Part shown: positions 19,723-31,151 of the stretch, piece by piece | Layout: each line of letters starts with the position of its first letter | How positions within the stretch are numbered: the stretch's first letter is position 1 | Origin: Fistulifera solaris | Taxonomy: Eukaryota > Bacillariophyta > Bacillariophyceae > Naviculales > Stauroneidaceae | Length of the DNA: 64,000 nt | Assembly: GCA_030295235.1 (NCBI GenBank) | Contig: AP026134.1 | Coordinates: 558,001 to 622,000, forward strand | Direction of reading: 5' to 3' | Position numbers and translations under genes: made by a program | Notes under the pieces: generated by a model | Seen by the model: only the letters and a program-made list of their open reading frames with translations | Told to the model about the DNA's origin: nothing | Databases searched by the model: none

Positions 19723-22007
19723 ATGAAGCCTATTGCCTTTGTTAAACATGTTCCGCTGTGGTGGTTTCTGTTCAGCGATCTTCGTTTCACGGATGGATTT
19801 CAAATAGTGAGATCTTTGTCCGTGGCGCCACGAGAGGTGCCGCAAAGGACACCAAGGAAGCTCTTACGGAACGCCAAATGCCTTGGGGAAGATGATTCAA
19901 TGACGTCGAACAAAACACAATCGAACAATTCCGTCCTTTTGGCCGAAAAAATGGAGGAAGATTTCAACGACATGTCAGGCTGGGTCACTGGATTGCGTCA
20001 ATGGCCTTTGATTCCCATGGATATGAAGGCAAATGAAACAGAATATTACGATTCGTCGAACGAGCAGTCTTCCGGTGGATTTCCTTTGACTCGAATTCTT
20101 AATATGGAAGCACTGTTGGCGTTTGCGACTCGCAAAGGAGAAGAAAGGGAAATTCCCTCCAAGTTGACCGCGGAAAGAGACGAGTTGAATGATGATATAG
20201 TCTCTTCTATTGTGACTTCTGTGGTCAATACTACATCGAACATCTCGAGCGACTTACTGGATTTCTCCTTTTTAGAAGAATTGAGCGCTTGGGACAAGTG
20301 GGTCGATGGGCTTCGAGAAAACATTGGAGGTATTCGTAACCAAGGAACTGTACTCAGTCGCTCCACTGGTTTTCTAAGGCAGACAACGTCCAGAATCGAG
20401 TCTCTTTTGGTAGACGCTTCATCGGTTGTATCACCCAAAACCTTACAGGCCACGTTACGGTGGGCGAGCGAAACCATTCTCAACCAGACACTGGCGGATC
20501 GATTGCTGGAAACGGCCCGTGATATTGCTCTCGATCGTGGTTTGAACATGTCGGAGGCGACCGAATCGGCGCGGGGAACAACGGATTTTACTATTGACCT
20601 TGTGACTGTGGCCGATGGAGTTCTGAGGAAAGGATACGTGGAAGGCGATCCTATTCCTCGTAGAAGAAATGACATTCTCTACGGTATTCCAAGCATCCCG
20701 ACATCCCGTGCACTCTTTTCTGACTTTGCATCGGCGATAGAAATTAATATAATGTCACCAGTGATTGCGAAAGATGCCGAAATGGGAGCTTTGGCAGGAG
20801 CTATCTATCAAGAAACGGTACCTAGAACGCAAGCCTTGGGTCAAAATATTGTCGCGCAAGGAGTTTCCGAAGACGTCAAATGGATGATCACTGACAGTAT
20901 TGCAAATGAAACATCCTTTACACTTGCTAAAGGATTAAATGGCAACCCATTTCTCGTCAGAACAATAACGATTCGGGGTTATGATGCATCCGACGAAGCT
21001 GTTGATCGTGAACGTCTTCTGAATCGCGTTTGTGCGGCGTCGCCGGAGTTGGTGGATGTTGGCAGTGGTGTTTACTTGCACTCTGGTTTACGAAATATTG
21101 CCAAGGCAATTTACAACGACACGAAGCAGTACATTGACTGGACCGCTCCCGACTGCAAAATCGTGCTCAACGGACATTCCATTGGCGGGTCTCTTTCTAT
21201 TTTGGTTCTGTTTGAAATGATTTTGGAAAGAGGGTCTGACTTTGTGCTGAATAAGATCAAAAGGTTTACACGTACGGGTCACCGCCGATTGCAACATTGG
21301 TGACACCTCCCAAAGCACCTCGCCCAGGGGTCTGCTACGTTTTAAATTCCTTTGGTGTACCGTCGTCACTCGTTTCGTCATACATCCAGCCCTGGGATCC
21401 GATTGTTCGGCTTTTCTCAGGCATCGATGCATTGTATCCTCTTGTTGGAGATCTTGGTACCGATGGAGTAACACCATGGGCAAACGGCCCACCTCGTACC
21501 TTGCGACCCGTTGTAAAAGCCTTGTTGGAAGCATGGGATGGATGGCCGAGTTTTCGCGCGAATATTCAAGTGAATCTGAAACAGAATTATACAATTGTTG
21601 GTACTCCGTTCCTTCTTTTACCAGACCCAACTCGCTATCTTGCGGATCGATACTTTTCGGTGAACATTCCAGTGCCGGCGGTGGAAACGATACTTCGGTT
21701 GTCACCTCATGAAGTTTTACCTGCACTCGGAACCCTTTTTGTATTGGACGTTTTTGAACTGAGTCTATTACCACAAGCCATCCGTGGATTTGTACATCAT
21801 TTTTATCCCGCCTACGACAATCCGCTGATTGATTATGCCAGGCGGATGTCTCAAAAGCCGAAAGATCAACAAGTCTCGAGTGTTTCTGTTCTTGAGAAGC
21901 AGAAAACTGCCGAACTAGCCGAGCCAATAGCAAAGGTCAAAGTTCCTCCCCGACAGGACAAAACGAGTGGATGGCGCGTGGCTACACAGTGGTTCCAAGG
22001 TGAATGA
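19723..22007 (+). CDS. Class-3-type lipase / alpha-beta hydrolase (frame broken once)
   Basis: About 761 residues after repair. The nucleophile elbow GHSIGGSLS (GxSxG) lies near residue 485, preceded by a lipase_3-like helix (ELVDVGSGVYLHSGLRN, YNDTKQYIDW) and followed by YTYGSPPIATL and the acid-residue region QPWDPIVRLF. The frame breaks at the A4 run 21259-21262: adding one A restores IKKVYTYGSPP, exactly the family pattern, so an assembly deletion is likely. The roughly 300-residue N-terminal region has no recognised domain. A hydrophobic start (VPLWWFLFS) could be a signal or anchor. Probable role: acyl-lipid hydrolysis at a membrane or plastid; substrate unknown. Confidence 0.85.
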
Positions 22008-22085
22008 AGGAGCTTACGATAAACGTTTTACAATACCTCCCCCTCCTGTAACACATTTAATTGTCACACTTAGATCACTACTTCT

Positions 22086-22784
22086 TTACGAGCTTTTGGA
22101 TTTCTTCAACTTCGTGAGCAGTCGTCCTACCGCGCTGAATAATCGTAAACGCTTCGATGGCTTGTAGGGTTGACATTCCGGAAAGGGCAGAGCTTTACCG
22201 ACACCATAAAAGTAGGCGAACGCACCTCCTAGGCCGCCGGTATTCCCAATGCGGCGATCGACCGTGTAAAAGCCAAACTCTTTGATTTTTCCGTCTTCCG
22301 AAAAGTCCAAATGAAGCACTTGCGGAGGCAAAATCAACTTTTTCCCGGTGGGCTGAGCTCCCATAAAGGGAGCTTTGTGAACGGATTCAACGCGACTAAA
22401 GAACCACACCCGATTGGTTTGAAGAGGATCGACGAGAAATCCAAAGAACTGGTTGTTAATGTCAAAGGAGTCGGTCAACTTGAAACCCGCCAAGGAGTCT
22501 AAAAATTCCGTTTTCCCGATCGGTCCGATGACCGGGGCACAAAATTCAAAATCATCGGCCAAACATTCTCCATTGTCGACCGTACCGATGGCCGTATCTG
22601 GTCCCAAGACTTCCTTGGCCTTTTGAATCAAATCAGCCGGAGCAATGGGAAATTTGGATTGAGCGAGAAGGGCGGCTTCGTCCAGGGTCGCTACTGGCGT
22701 GGGCTTCACATTGATGGACGAGAAGGCTAACACGACAGATGGAAGAAGAGGAAGGATTGTCAAGGAGACTTTCATAATGTACAA
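22086..22784 (-). CDS. Plastid-type SnoaL/NTF2-fold protein
   Basis: 232 residues. The leader (MYIMKVSLTILPLLPSVVLAF-SS) has the A-F cleavage motif of diatom plastid proteins; a second Met at position 4 gives an equally good start. The body has the shape of a SnoaL-like polyketide-cyclase/NTF2 domain: AKEVLGPDTAIGTVDNGECLADDFEF, PIGKTEFLDSL, HLDFSEDGKIKEFGFYTVDRRIGN. Such domains bind small hydrophobic ligands or act as isomerases or cyclases; no activity can be assigned. A basic C-terminal tail (RLLTKLKKSKSS) follows. Confidence 0.8.
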   Translation of the reverse strand: MYIMKVSLTILPLLPSVVLAFSSINVKPTPVATLDEAALLAQSKFPIAPADLIQKAKEVLGPDTAIGTVDNGECLADDFEFCAPVIGPIGKTEFLDSLAGFKLTDSFDINNQFFGFLVDPLQTNRVWFFSRVESVHKAPFMGAQPTGKKLILPPQVLHLDFSEDGKIKEFGFYTVDRRIGNTGGLGGAFAYFYGVGKALPFPECQPYKPSKRLRLFSAVGRLLTKLKKSKSS

Positions 22785-23376
22785 CCTTGTGGAATGGCGT
22801 CTTTGAAGTCTTTATTACTAGTAAATTAAGTGATGCTTCGTAGGCAATTATTGCTCACGCGAAACGCACAAGTGGAAATAAATGATGAGCGAGAAGGAAA
22901 AGGCAAACAGTAACCTTTACAGTACCATGAATTTCGAGTGACGTTGAGGATGGACGGATGACGTGTCTCTCACTAACCAAGTACTGGTGAAAGGAAAGGA
23001 CATTAGCTAGGATATGAATCTAAGAAACGACCTTGAACTAACTCGTAACTCAGATCTAAGTTTAGTCGCTTCGTCAAGACTCTTAACCTCGAGATTTGAC
23101 ATGTTTTTGAGGTACAACTGTTTTAATCCTTTTTCGAAATCAGGAAAGATTGCTTTAGATTAGGGAACCATGAGTGACACAACAACAATTTCAATCAGGG
23201 TAGTTATTTCGCGACCTTATCCTAAAGTGTGTTTCTACCCTTTGCGGTTCGACATAAAAGAACTTGTCATCGCTATCTTGTTGGTATTAGTCTACGTAAG
23301 GAAAAGTGAAAGCCAAACATTCGATTTCACCGCGATTCTTCAAAAGACGCTAGACCCCAAATCAAAACCAAACACG
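22785..23376. other. Intergenic
   Basis: 592 bp between the VPS33 stop and the SnoaL-like start, both on the minus strand. AT-rich. No gene or repeat recognised. Confidence 0.5.
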
Positions 23377-25441
23377 TTAGCTTAGTGATTGTAAGAATGA
23401 ACAACCGTTCATAACTTTTGTAGTGAGGCACACGATATGATAGGGAAAGCTTGGTCGTTTCGATAAAAATCGAAGGGCGGCCAATTCTGTAAATGTCACG
23501 CCACCAACGTAAGTCACAATCAAGACTGGCTTCTTTCCCTTCACTCCGTCTGCGACTTCGACTTCCGCTAGTGCTCCCAATGTCTTGTTTGGAGGGGTTT
23601 TCAATGCGGAAGCTAAGTCTTGAGGGGGGCTATGTTGTTCCACATCGACGATTCTTCCAGGAATTTCACGTAGAATCTCATCTCGTCCATTCCATCCTTT
23701 CATTGCTGTCTGGATAAGACGTACGCTTATTGGTGCGTACCCACTGGACACATAGGACACGTCATCGGGTTCTACCGTATCTACCTCTGCATTGATCAGA
23801 ATCAACGACTTGCGTAAATTGTTGAAAGGGGAAGTAGTGTCAATCCACAGACCGTCCCGCCGGCGAAGTAAACCAGCCTTTTCTAGATTCCCTAAAATAA
23901 ACAAATATTCATATCCGTACGTCTGGATGACATCGCGGCGTAAGCTGTCGTAACGCGAGGACTTGATACCTCCCGCGCATAGTGATTGCAAGCATAAAAG
24001 TCGAAAAAAGCGATAGGGTGGAAATTGACAGGCGACCAAATCGTCCAGCATATCGTAGCAAGTATCACCTTCTAAAATAGAACGCTCCATTTGCCACCTT
24101 TCTCGAGAATGTCGTCTCTTCGCTTGTATGTTTGACAAGCTCCGCGAGATGTATATGATTCGTCAGCGATCTCAGATTTTGCGTAAAGACCGGAATATTT
24201 TTGACAAATTGATGGATTTCGGCCAAGTCTTTCTTCTTGTCCTTGCTGGTAAAGTTGGCATGGGACTCTCGAAGAGCTTTGGCCTGATTTTGAAGGAATG
24301 ATCCGAACTTCTCAACATGCTGGTCGCGGACTTCGGCATAGAGAGTGTCTGATCCGTTGACGCCCAGTGAAACAAGTTCTTTCTTCTTTTCCTTCACTTG
24401 ATCTTGCTTAAGTGCATCAGTATTGTCGTTTTCATCAGGGTTGATTGTACTGACATCGAGTGTAATGAATCCACAATCGATTCCTACAACATCATCAAGA
24501 AGTCCTTCATACGTCAATGGAGATATCATGGGCGTCACCAAATCCACCTTGCGATCGATGATGATCAGCGCTGTGACGTCGCCTCCGCTAATCACTTGTC
24601 CCGATTGCTCCTCGGGGCGATCTCTGTCGGCCAAGTACTCGTCTACAGTCAAACTGAATAGCTTTCGCGCCACTTCCTCGCCAAGTGGTCCATATGCTTG
24701 AATGCGAGGTATTTTGCCACATACATCTTGCAATTTGAGCAAGCTCCGAGCTACCGTTGATATGAGAGAACTTGGCGTACTTTCGACTGCGCATTCCCGA
24801 AATGCTTCATTGTATTCTATCGACAAGACGTCTGTTTCTAGAGGGTATATATCCATTTGCAAGCGATGAATCGAGACATTTGGGGCAGAGGTAAGCCCTA
24901 AATCTTTCATCATTTTGTGAATAATGGCCGAGGGCTGAGGAAGAAATATCAGTCGGTGGTGAATTCGAAACGACTTCTTTAAGTTTCGAATATATTTGGC
25001 GACAAGATGCATTTGTGAAAGATCCGCTGGTGATAGAAAGTATGTGATAACATCAACATTGCCCTCCGTCTCGTCTCCGCCGTGTTCTTGGTTCAGAATT
25101 TGGGTGCCTACAATAGTAATTGATGCTGGTAGAGGGAAAAACAAATGAGAGTCCCAGTTTTTCTTCTTTCCCTGAAACGTTCGCGCATGTGGGTCGGAAA
25201 GAACCTGCCGTAAAAGCAACGTCCGCAAGCTTTCTGTTCCAAACACTAAAAGTTGTCGAAAAGAAGATGAAGCAAGCCCCGCTGAAGGATCTGATTGCAG
25301 CAGTGTCAAGAGTTGCTCTTTGTTGTCGAGACGAAGTGCTACGGATACTGCCGGCAGCGGATTAAGCGGCGTAGGCGGTGGCAGAATAATTTCAGATTCC
25401 TTGTCGGCAACAATTCCAGGATTATCCATGTTTGCTAACAT
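23377..25441 (-). CDS. VPS33: VPS33, Sec1/Munc18 subunit of HOPS/CORVET (frame broken once)
   Basis: About 687 residues after joining two minus-strand frames. Sec1/Munc18 hallmarks include ALIIIDRKVDLVTPMISPLTYEGLLDD, LAELVKHTSEETTF, RLLCLQSLCAGGIK, QTYGYEYLFILGNLEKAGLL, DVSYVSSGYAPISVRLIQ and the VPS33 end VTYVGGVTFTELAALRFLS and LTTKVMNG. VPS33 binds SNAREs and drives fusion of late endosomes with the vacuole. The frame changes at a T-run (24099-24101 on the plus strand); removing one base gives TTFSRRWQMERSIL without a gap. No intron is needed. Confidence 0.93.
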
Positions 25442-26612
25442 TCTAGATCGGTTTGTTTGTTGGTTGTTGTTTGTTGTTTGCTACTGGAAGGTTTTCAATA
25501 AATACATCTAAGATGCCAGCAGGTATGCATTATGCACAACGAAAATCCGGCAGCGTGATGTTGCTCGCACGACCTCATCTTTGGTATCCGGGTTCCCCTC
25601 TGTCGATAAGTTTCCCTACGAAGGCTACGTGAAATACACGTTCCTGGTAGCCTTTTCAAGAGTAGACTTTTCAAGAGTGTTGCATCTTTTGTCATTTCTA
25701 CGTTATTTTGACTCCAATCGATGTCGATTGCTGTTTGCGGGTACAAATGAGTTGTAACGGCGAGGATAATGATGTTGTTGAGTGGCATTTTCACCCAAAA
25801 TAAGTGAAATGAAATTCTGAAATGTCCGGGTGGTCCTACGAGGGCTACGTGAAACGGACGTAGACATTCGAAGCGATCCGGCTTTGATGTTGTCTATGTT
25901 TTGAAATACATTCAAAGTCGAATATTGTTAAACAGCACAAGTTAAATATGTTGGGCAAAATTAGTTCGACATGGTGGCATGAGCTAGTAACGAAAATGGA
26001 TGGTGAAAAATCTGAACCATATCCGGATTCTCCTCTGTCGATAAATTTCCCTACGAGGCCTACGTGAAATACACGTAGACTTTTCAAGGGTAGCACTTTT
26101 TGTCATTTCTACATTATTTTGACTCCAATCGATGTCAATTGCAGTTTGATGGTACAAATGAGCTGTGGCGGCGAGGGTAATGATGTTGTTGAGTGGCATT
26201 CTTACCCCGATTAAGTGAGGTGAAACGTTGAAATGGTCTGATGCTACCTACATCGATGAAATTCCTACAAGGGCTACGTGAAACGCACGTACACATTCGA
26301 AGCGTTGCATCTTCCCTCTGTTTCCTATGTTATGTTCAATTCGATGTAAAGTATTGCTTATTGTTCCTAACGAGCTATGTTGATGATGGTTGAAGTGACA
26401 TTTGATGCAAAGAGAGCCCAACTGATTGCCTGGTCGAATTTTGCCAAAGAGTGACGTAAGCAGGCATTACGTCAGCATGGCGTCAGCCTCGCGAAGATTT
26501 CGATGTCGGTTTGTCATTCTGACACAGAACGGTGCAACCATTTTCCTCTTATACCTTCCGTCTTCCATTGTTGTAAAACTTACTTTCATTTCCGATTGTC
26601 GAACAACTCAAC
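25442..26612. other. Divergent intergenic region dominated by a direct repeat
   Basis: Roughly 1.17 kb between VPS33 (leftward) and a plastid protein gene (rightward). It is mostly filled by the two copies of a direct repeat described separately. Short minus-strand frames in each copy share similar peptide text only because the DNA is duplicated. No convincing gene. Confidence 0.6.
25585..26304. repeat. Two-copy direct repeat, about 290 bp per copy, period about 430 bp
   Basis: Copy 1 spans about 25585-25875, copy 2 about 26020-26304. Both start with tatccgg-ttc-cctctgtcgat and contain tttccctacga-g-ctacgtg, tgactccaatcgatgtc, atgatgttgttgagtggcat and end with the block ctacgtgaaac...cattcgaagcg. 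Within each copy the motif ctac-a-ggctacgtgaaa occurs twice, so there is also a shorter internal repeat. Similarity decays into the flank (ctatgtt...). No open frame is conserved well enough to suggest a protein. Confidence 0.85.
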
Positions 26613-27037
26613 ATGAAGGTTTCGAACGTAGTTTCTTCATCTCTCTTGCTAATTAGTGCGGCACAAGCCTTTACCGTTCCTTCGAATGGTTCTCTCCGAA
26701 CCGAAACGTCTTTGAATGGTCTTTTGACGGATTCAAAGGTATGGGAAGTGGAAAGGCGGACTTGGACGAGGAATGGAGAAGACAGCAAGCCTATTTGGCG
26801 AATCGCCAGAAATTACTGAAAGAAGGATATTTCGAAGGACAGATGGAAGCCAGAATGAACGCCAGAAAAGCCGCCATGGAGAAGTACAATGCTGGCGTCG
26901 TCGCGCCCTCACAGGCCACGAAGGAAGAGGAAGTCAGTCAGCCTGTAAAGAAGCGTGCCTCTGTTGACGAAGAGGTCTTTGTGGACGAAAGTGCCGACTT
27001 CATGGGAGCCTTGAAAAGCTTCTTCAAGAAGGACTAA
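26613..27037 (+). CDS. Small plastid-targeted protein, unknown (frame broken once)
   Basis: 141 residues after repair. The leader MKVSNVVSSSLLLISAAQAF-TVPS is a textbook diatom plastid presequence with A-F cleavage. The body is Lys/Glu-rich and helical (DEEWRRQQAYLANRQKLL, MEARMNARKAAMEKY) and ends with ADFMGALKSFFKKD. The frame switches at the A3 run 26735-26737; one added A gives TDSKGMGSGKADLDEEW in a single frame. Function unknown; amphipathic helices suggest a peripheral membrane or complex-assembly protein. Confidence 0.8.
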
Positions 27038-27931
27038 GCAGTATACAGCGAGTGTACTGGAACAAGCCGGGTCGGCTGTTGCGAGAGTTTCCTTTATTTC
27101 CAAACATATATCCTCATGTACGATTATATCTAATGCGAGGTTTTATAGAGCTCAATGACTTTTTATGTTAACGAATCTCCACATTGTTGATGCAAGAGAA
27201 CTGGAAGCGCTACTAAAACCAATCAAACGAAATCGGAATCGAAGGATTGTGCATTGCAGATTTCGATACAACATGTTAGATCTACTGGTATTATGATGCC
27301 CCATCAAAGATGTCTATGAAGATTAGGTTTTTCCGTGAAAATAATGGCATACCCATGGTAAAGTCGAATAAACATAGATGTTTCGTGACTTGAATGCATT
27401 CGTGAAAAAAGGTCGCCTACACGTTGGGCTTATAGTCGAACTTAAAAGCAAAGTTCCGCAAGACTTTCCGACGTAATCATCGTTGAAGAGTTCACGGCAA
27501 ATTGCTGCATTATTTAGCAGCATAATGTCAAAGCAATGTCAGTTGAATGAAATGATCAGGGAGGACGCATATAGTTAAGCAGTCTAGTTTAGCACCTTCA
27601 TGACTCGTGATTGAAATCTGGCCGTGGCAAGAAACAGACAACACTTTAAGCTAGAGTAAATTTTCAAGCGCATTACCTGGTATGATCCGGGACGACTTTT
27701 CTTGGTTTAGCTCACACAATAACGTTTTGCATCGTTTTGTATTAGAACAGAAAGGTGCAGAAATTTCTGTGACCCCCTTTGGCTGTGTGTTAACAAACGC
27801 TCGCTCTTCTAAGCTCTTGTTTGTCACAAAACGGTCCGTAATGGATTCATGGCGGCTTCGAGGCGCGATGTGAAAATAATTGTGTCATGTCGCGACGACA
27901 GCGATTTCTTTCCAAAATGTACACTTAGAGG
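27038..27931. other. Intergenic with dispersed hairpin repeats
   Basis: About 890 bp. Copies of the CATGACTG-type hairpin repeat occur near 27381-27432 (with the attached ggtcgcctacacgttg tail) and 27598-27635. No gene recognised. Confidence 0.6.
27381..27432 (+). repeat. Dispersed hairpin repeat, copy 1 (long form)
   Basis: Diverged CATGACTG-like arm pair followed by aaaggtcgcctacacgttg. The same tail is attached to the copy at 34238-34290, so these two are the long form of the family. Confidence 0.7.
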
Positions 27932-29230
27932 ATGTATTCAGCGACATCTGATCTGCCTTTGTCGACCATGGTGCTCCGCTCCACGCATACCACCACTCCC
28001 TGCGAACCTGCGCTAGCACGACATTGGCAAATGGCCGTCGACAATCCGTCGTGTATCACGCACGAAATTCTGTGCACTATGCTTCGACATCACCCTCCTT
28101 TACACGTCGTTCAAAGTTTGTTGTCATTGAACCGGACGCTGGCTGTTTGTCCGCCTAACGAAATGACTCCCGCGCTTCACGTCGGGCTGCAAAGCAATTG
28201 TGAACTGGCTATTATCGCTTGTTTAATAGACGCTTGGCCAGAAGCTTTGCTGCGAAAGGCCCCTTGTGGGCGCAATCAAGTTCGCATGGACCCATTGATG
28301 TATGCAAAACTATACCGACGCCAAGATTCCCGCCTTATCGAGCTCTTGAGTACCAACAACGGGTCGGGGTGCAAGAGGAGCGCCACCATAACTTCTAATG
28401 AGTTGTGTCAGCCTCGGTATTCGACGCTCACCAACGACTCATCTGAAGCTACAAAGATAGACACCGAAAAATCCATCTCTCCGAAAGTGCACTTTGTAAA
28501 TCATGCTTCGAGTTCTGCCATCCCTACGCTGGCTGTCAGGCGATTCACATCCTGCTCTTGTGACGACGGCAATAATGCCGGTGAAACGCCGGGTGGTGGG
28601 AACGATGAGGAAAGTCGGCTTGGTGAGAAGCCGATTTATTCACCCCTTATTGAACCAACGTATACCGGCGACAGGATGGACCAAATCAATTATCAACAGA
28701 TTCATGTTGCGATGTCCTACGAACAAGAAATGGCTGAATTGCAAGCTACATGTAGGTGCGTCTTGAGAGATCATCAGCGTCTTGTAGAGCAAGTGGAAAC
28801 TTACCAAACTCAAAATGAAGAAGGAAATGAGACGTGGCGCTCAGAGCTATTGTCGACCATCGCAATACAAGTAAATAGGCAACTCTTCCAGCAGTCGAAG
28901 GCACTGGAAAAGATCGCGGAATGTTTTGAGCATGACCTCTTCAGTTCTCTTAAGGATGCACGTGTGCAACTGGAACGTATGAACAGCAGGATGTCGCAAA
29001 CGGAGTTGATGATGTTTTACATGCAGCAGCACATGGAGGAGAGATTTCGTGGTTATCACATACATGCCCGAAAACGCTCAAAGAAGCCTAACGTGCAAGT
29101 AGATACTGCCGACGATTCTCGTTCATTACTTCGTGAAGACGAATACCCTGATCTTTCAAAAAAGCCTTATCAGCTGGGACACAAGCGTCGGTTTGTAAAA
29201 AAGGTTTGGTTTCTGCTATGCCGGGCATAG
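27932..29230 (+). CDS. Coiled-coil protein with ankyrin-like N-terminal region, unknown
   Basis: 432 residues in one frame. The N-terminal 130 residues contain helix-pair text reminiscent of degenerate ankyrin repeats (TPALHVGLQSNCELAIIACLIDAWPEALLRKA, DPLMYAKLYRR), a layout seen in many diatom proteins. A Ser/Thr-rich linker follows, then a coiled coil at about residues 265-375 (EMAELQATCRCVLRDHQRLVEQ). The C-terminus is basic (RKRSKK, HKRRFVKK) and ends with a short hydrophobic segment (VWFLLCRA). No enzyme motif. An alternative start is Met13 (27968). Confidence 0.7.
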   Translation: MYSATSDLPLSTMVLRSTHTTTPCEPALARHWQMAVDNPSCITHEILCTMLRHHPPLHVVQSLLSLNRTLAVCPPNEMTPALHVGLQSNCELAIIACLIDAWPEALLRKAPCGRNQVRMDPLMYAKLYRRQDSRLIELLSTNNGSGCKRSATITSNELCQPRYSTLTNDSSEATKIDTEKSISPKVHFVNHASSSAIPTLAVRRFTSCSCDDGNNAGETPGGGNDEESRLGEKPIYSPLIEPTYTGDRMDQINYQQIHVAMSYEQEMAELQATCRCVLRDHQRLVEQVETYQTQNEEGNETWRSELLSTIAIQVNRQLFQQSKALEKIAECFEHDLFSSLKDARVQLERMNSRMSQTELMMFYMQQHMEERFRGYHIHARKRSKKPNVQVDTADDSRSLLREDEYPDLSKKPYQLGHKRRFVKKVWFLLCRA

Positions 29231-29365
29231 TTGGACTCGATATACTAGCAGGCTTCACGTCCCCTTATGACCTTAAAAGTTCTCTTGTTAAAAATACTAC
29301 TCGAGGCAAGCGTAGCGTAATGAAGAAGTACATGTTAATGGTCATAAAAGAGTGAGAGCACTAGC

Positions 29366-30739
29366 TTATCTTCCATTGCCGGTATTGGCAAGCGGTCGAG
29401 TATGGATTTTCCCTGACGATGTTCTACCGACAAGCGCCACCTTCTCTTCCAGCGAAGGAGGTTGCGGGGCATTATGCAAATGGACCTTCATCTGCTTGAG
29501 GTTCTCCCATTCTACACGCAACAAGTTCCATATTGCTCTACGGAACACTTCCAAAAATTGCGTACAAAGAACGAATGAATCCTCGCTCGGAAACATGCTC
29601 TTCGAGAAGCGCAGCAGCCAACTGAATCGTAGCACGGCGTCCGCCACTAAAATCAATGCCGACATAGCAGCTCCAAACCGAAGCCTTTGTCGTAGTATGG
29701 CGCGCCCACAATTCGTTGCTTTCATTGGATTTTGCATCATTCCCCAGTCCATAACAATATCCCAATACAAAGCATAGAGAGCATTGATGACCAGTAGAGC
29801 TATCAGATAGCTTTCCAACTCTTGTTCTTTCTTTGGAGAAAGAGTTTTTGAGTATGCAGATAAGCAAAGAGGGAAAATACTTGTCGAATACTTGAGCGCG
29901 TTCCAGAGATGTTGGAATCGCTTGGGGTCTCCCTTCAAGTAGCCGACACGATACATTACAAAGCATTGCCGCGCCCGAATGACATAAGGTACCGCTGCTA
30001 ACGCTGAAGGAATCAGAATGTTTTGAGCAGAAGCTTTCATAGGACCAGGGTTGGAAGCCATGTGTAACAATATGCCCCAGTCAAAGAATACTTTACTCAG
30101 TGAGCACATGGCATCAGCAAAAAATACATCAACAAACGGAATGGGTCGCGGAGGGTATCTTGAATCGGGTGACACAAGACCGGAACATCGTGGGTTGAAT
30201 AGTTCGAACCCACGTTGTAAGACAATACCAGTAGCTCGCCGTAACCAGTGCAGTGACGGGAAAGGCAACGCAATGCTCACGGCGACCACCAAGTAGAACG
30301 AAAAAACCGCTCCGACGGGTCCGCCGTGCAAGCGATCAATCCAAATGAAATATGTGAAATGAAGTAACAAAATCCAAAGAATCGACAGCGATACTAATCG
30401 AGACCAGGTAATTGAAGAAGCAGATTCGTTTAGGCCCTCCATAATGAAATCTTCGTCACTCAAACCACCTCCCTCGTCCTCCCCTGAATATTCATTCATC
30501 CCCGAAAATGGTCGCATCTCGGTTACTTTCATTTCTTTCGCCGAAATTTCGTCACTGTCTAGATGCACCAAGTCGTGCTTTAAAACCTTGGCGTAATCAA
30601 TACCGAAGAGTCGAAAAAAGTAAATGTTCATACCCCAAAGACCAACGGACGCAATGAGCACCGTCGGACTTCTTAACATGGCGTGGGCGGGTCCTAGCCC
30701 CGGTCCAAAAACATCACCGGCTTCTTGCGTAGACGACAT
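29366..30739 (-). CDS. EXS-domain membrane protein (ERD1/XPR1 family) without SPX domain
   Basis: 457 residues, single exon. After a short cytosolic start come several membrane helices and a complete EXS domain: RPIPFVDVFFADAMCSLSKVF, IRARQCFVMYRVGYLKGD, HLWNALKYSTSIFPL, ALYWDIVMDWGMMQ, and FRRAIWNLLRVEWENL. EXS proteins include the XPR1/PHO1 phosphate exporters (with an N-terminal SPX) and yeast ERD1 (no SPX), which recycles phosphate and glycosyltransferases in the Golgi. The absence of SPX makes an ERD1-like Golgi role the better inference. Divergent from PRPF6 with 412 bp between. Confidence 0.88.
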   Translation of the reverse strand: MSSTQEAGDVFGPGLGPAHAMLRSPTVLIASVGLWGMNIYFFRLFGIDYAKVLKHDLVHLDSDEISAKEMKVTEMRPFSGMNEYSGEDEGGGLSDEDFIMEGLNESASSITWSRLVSLSILWILLLHFTYFIWIDRLHGGPVGAVFSFYLVVAVSIALPFPSLHWLRRATGIVLQRGFELFNPRCSGLVSPDSRYPPRPIPFVDVFFADAMCSLSKVFFDWGILLHMASNPGPMKASAQNILIPSALAAVPYVIRARQCFVMYRVGYLKGDPKRFQHLWNALKYSTSIFPLCLSAYSKTLSPKKEQELESYLIALLVINALYALYWDIVMDWGMMQNPMKATNCGRAILRQRLRFGAAMSALILVADAVLRFSWLLRFSKSMFPSEDSFVLCTQFLEVFRRAIWNLLRVEWENLKQMKVHLHNAPQPPSLEEKVALVGRTSSGKIHTRPLANTGNGR

Positions 30740-31151
30740 ATTGTATGCTTTTGTAAGGAAGGGAAGTACTCGACCAGGATGAAATAAATGACTTCCTTTT
30801 GTCGTTGGAAGACAACAAAGACGCGGAGACGTCCTTTAAAGCTGGTTCGTCATTTTCACCGTTTTTTCCGCCTTTGGTTATGGTATCTTTCCGGTTCTCT
30901 CAATTGATATCTATGAAACGCAATATAATTTTTGAAGTACTCCGTTATACAAGAACAGGCGCTCCTAGTTTGGTGTACCGGTGCGTCAAACATTATGAGT
31001 GAACCTTACCCCTCGTCGCCATTTGAGCCGCCATTCAATAAAAGCAGACGACACCGACGAAAGCGCATGAAGCTTTTTCTTTTGACAATAGCAAAGAAAT
31101 TTGTTATCATCTAGACTGTTTCCTTCAAGCTTATTAGCATTTAAAAGGGAA
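30740..31151. other. Intergenic, divergent promoter region
   Basis: 412 bp between the EXS gene and PRPF6. Must carry both promoters. No repeat recognised. Confidence 0.5.

Noticed and set aside
25495-26199. Similar minus-strand frames in both copies of the direct repeat
   Set aside because: Their likeness follows from the DNA duplication; frames differ in length and are not otherwise protein-like.
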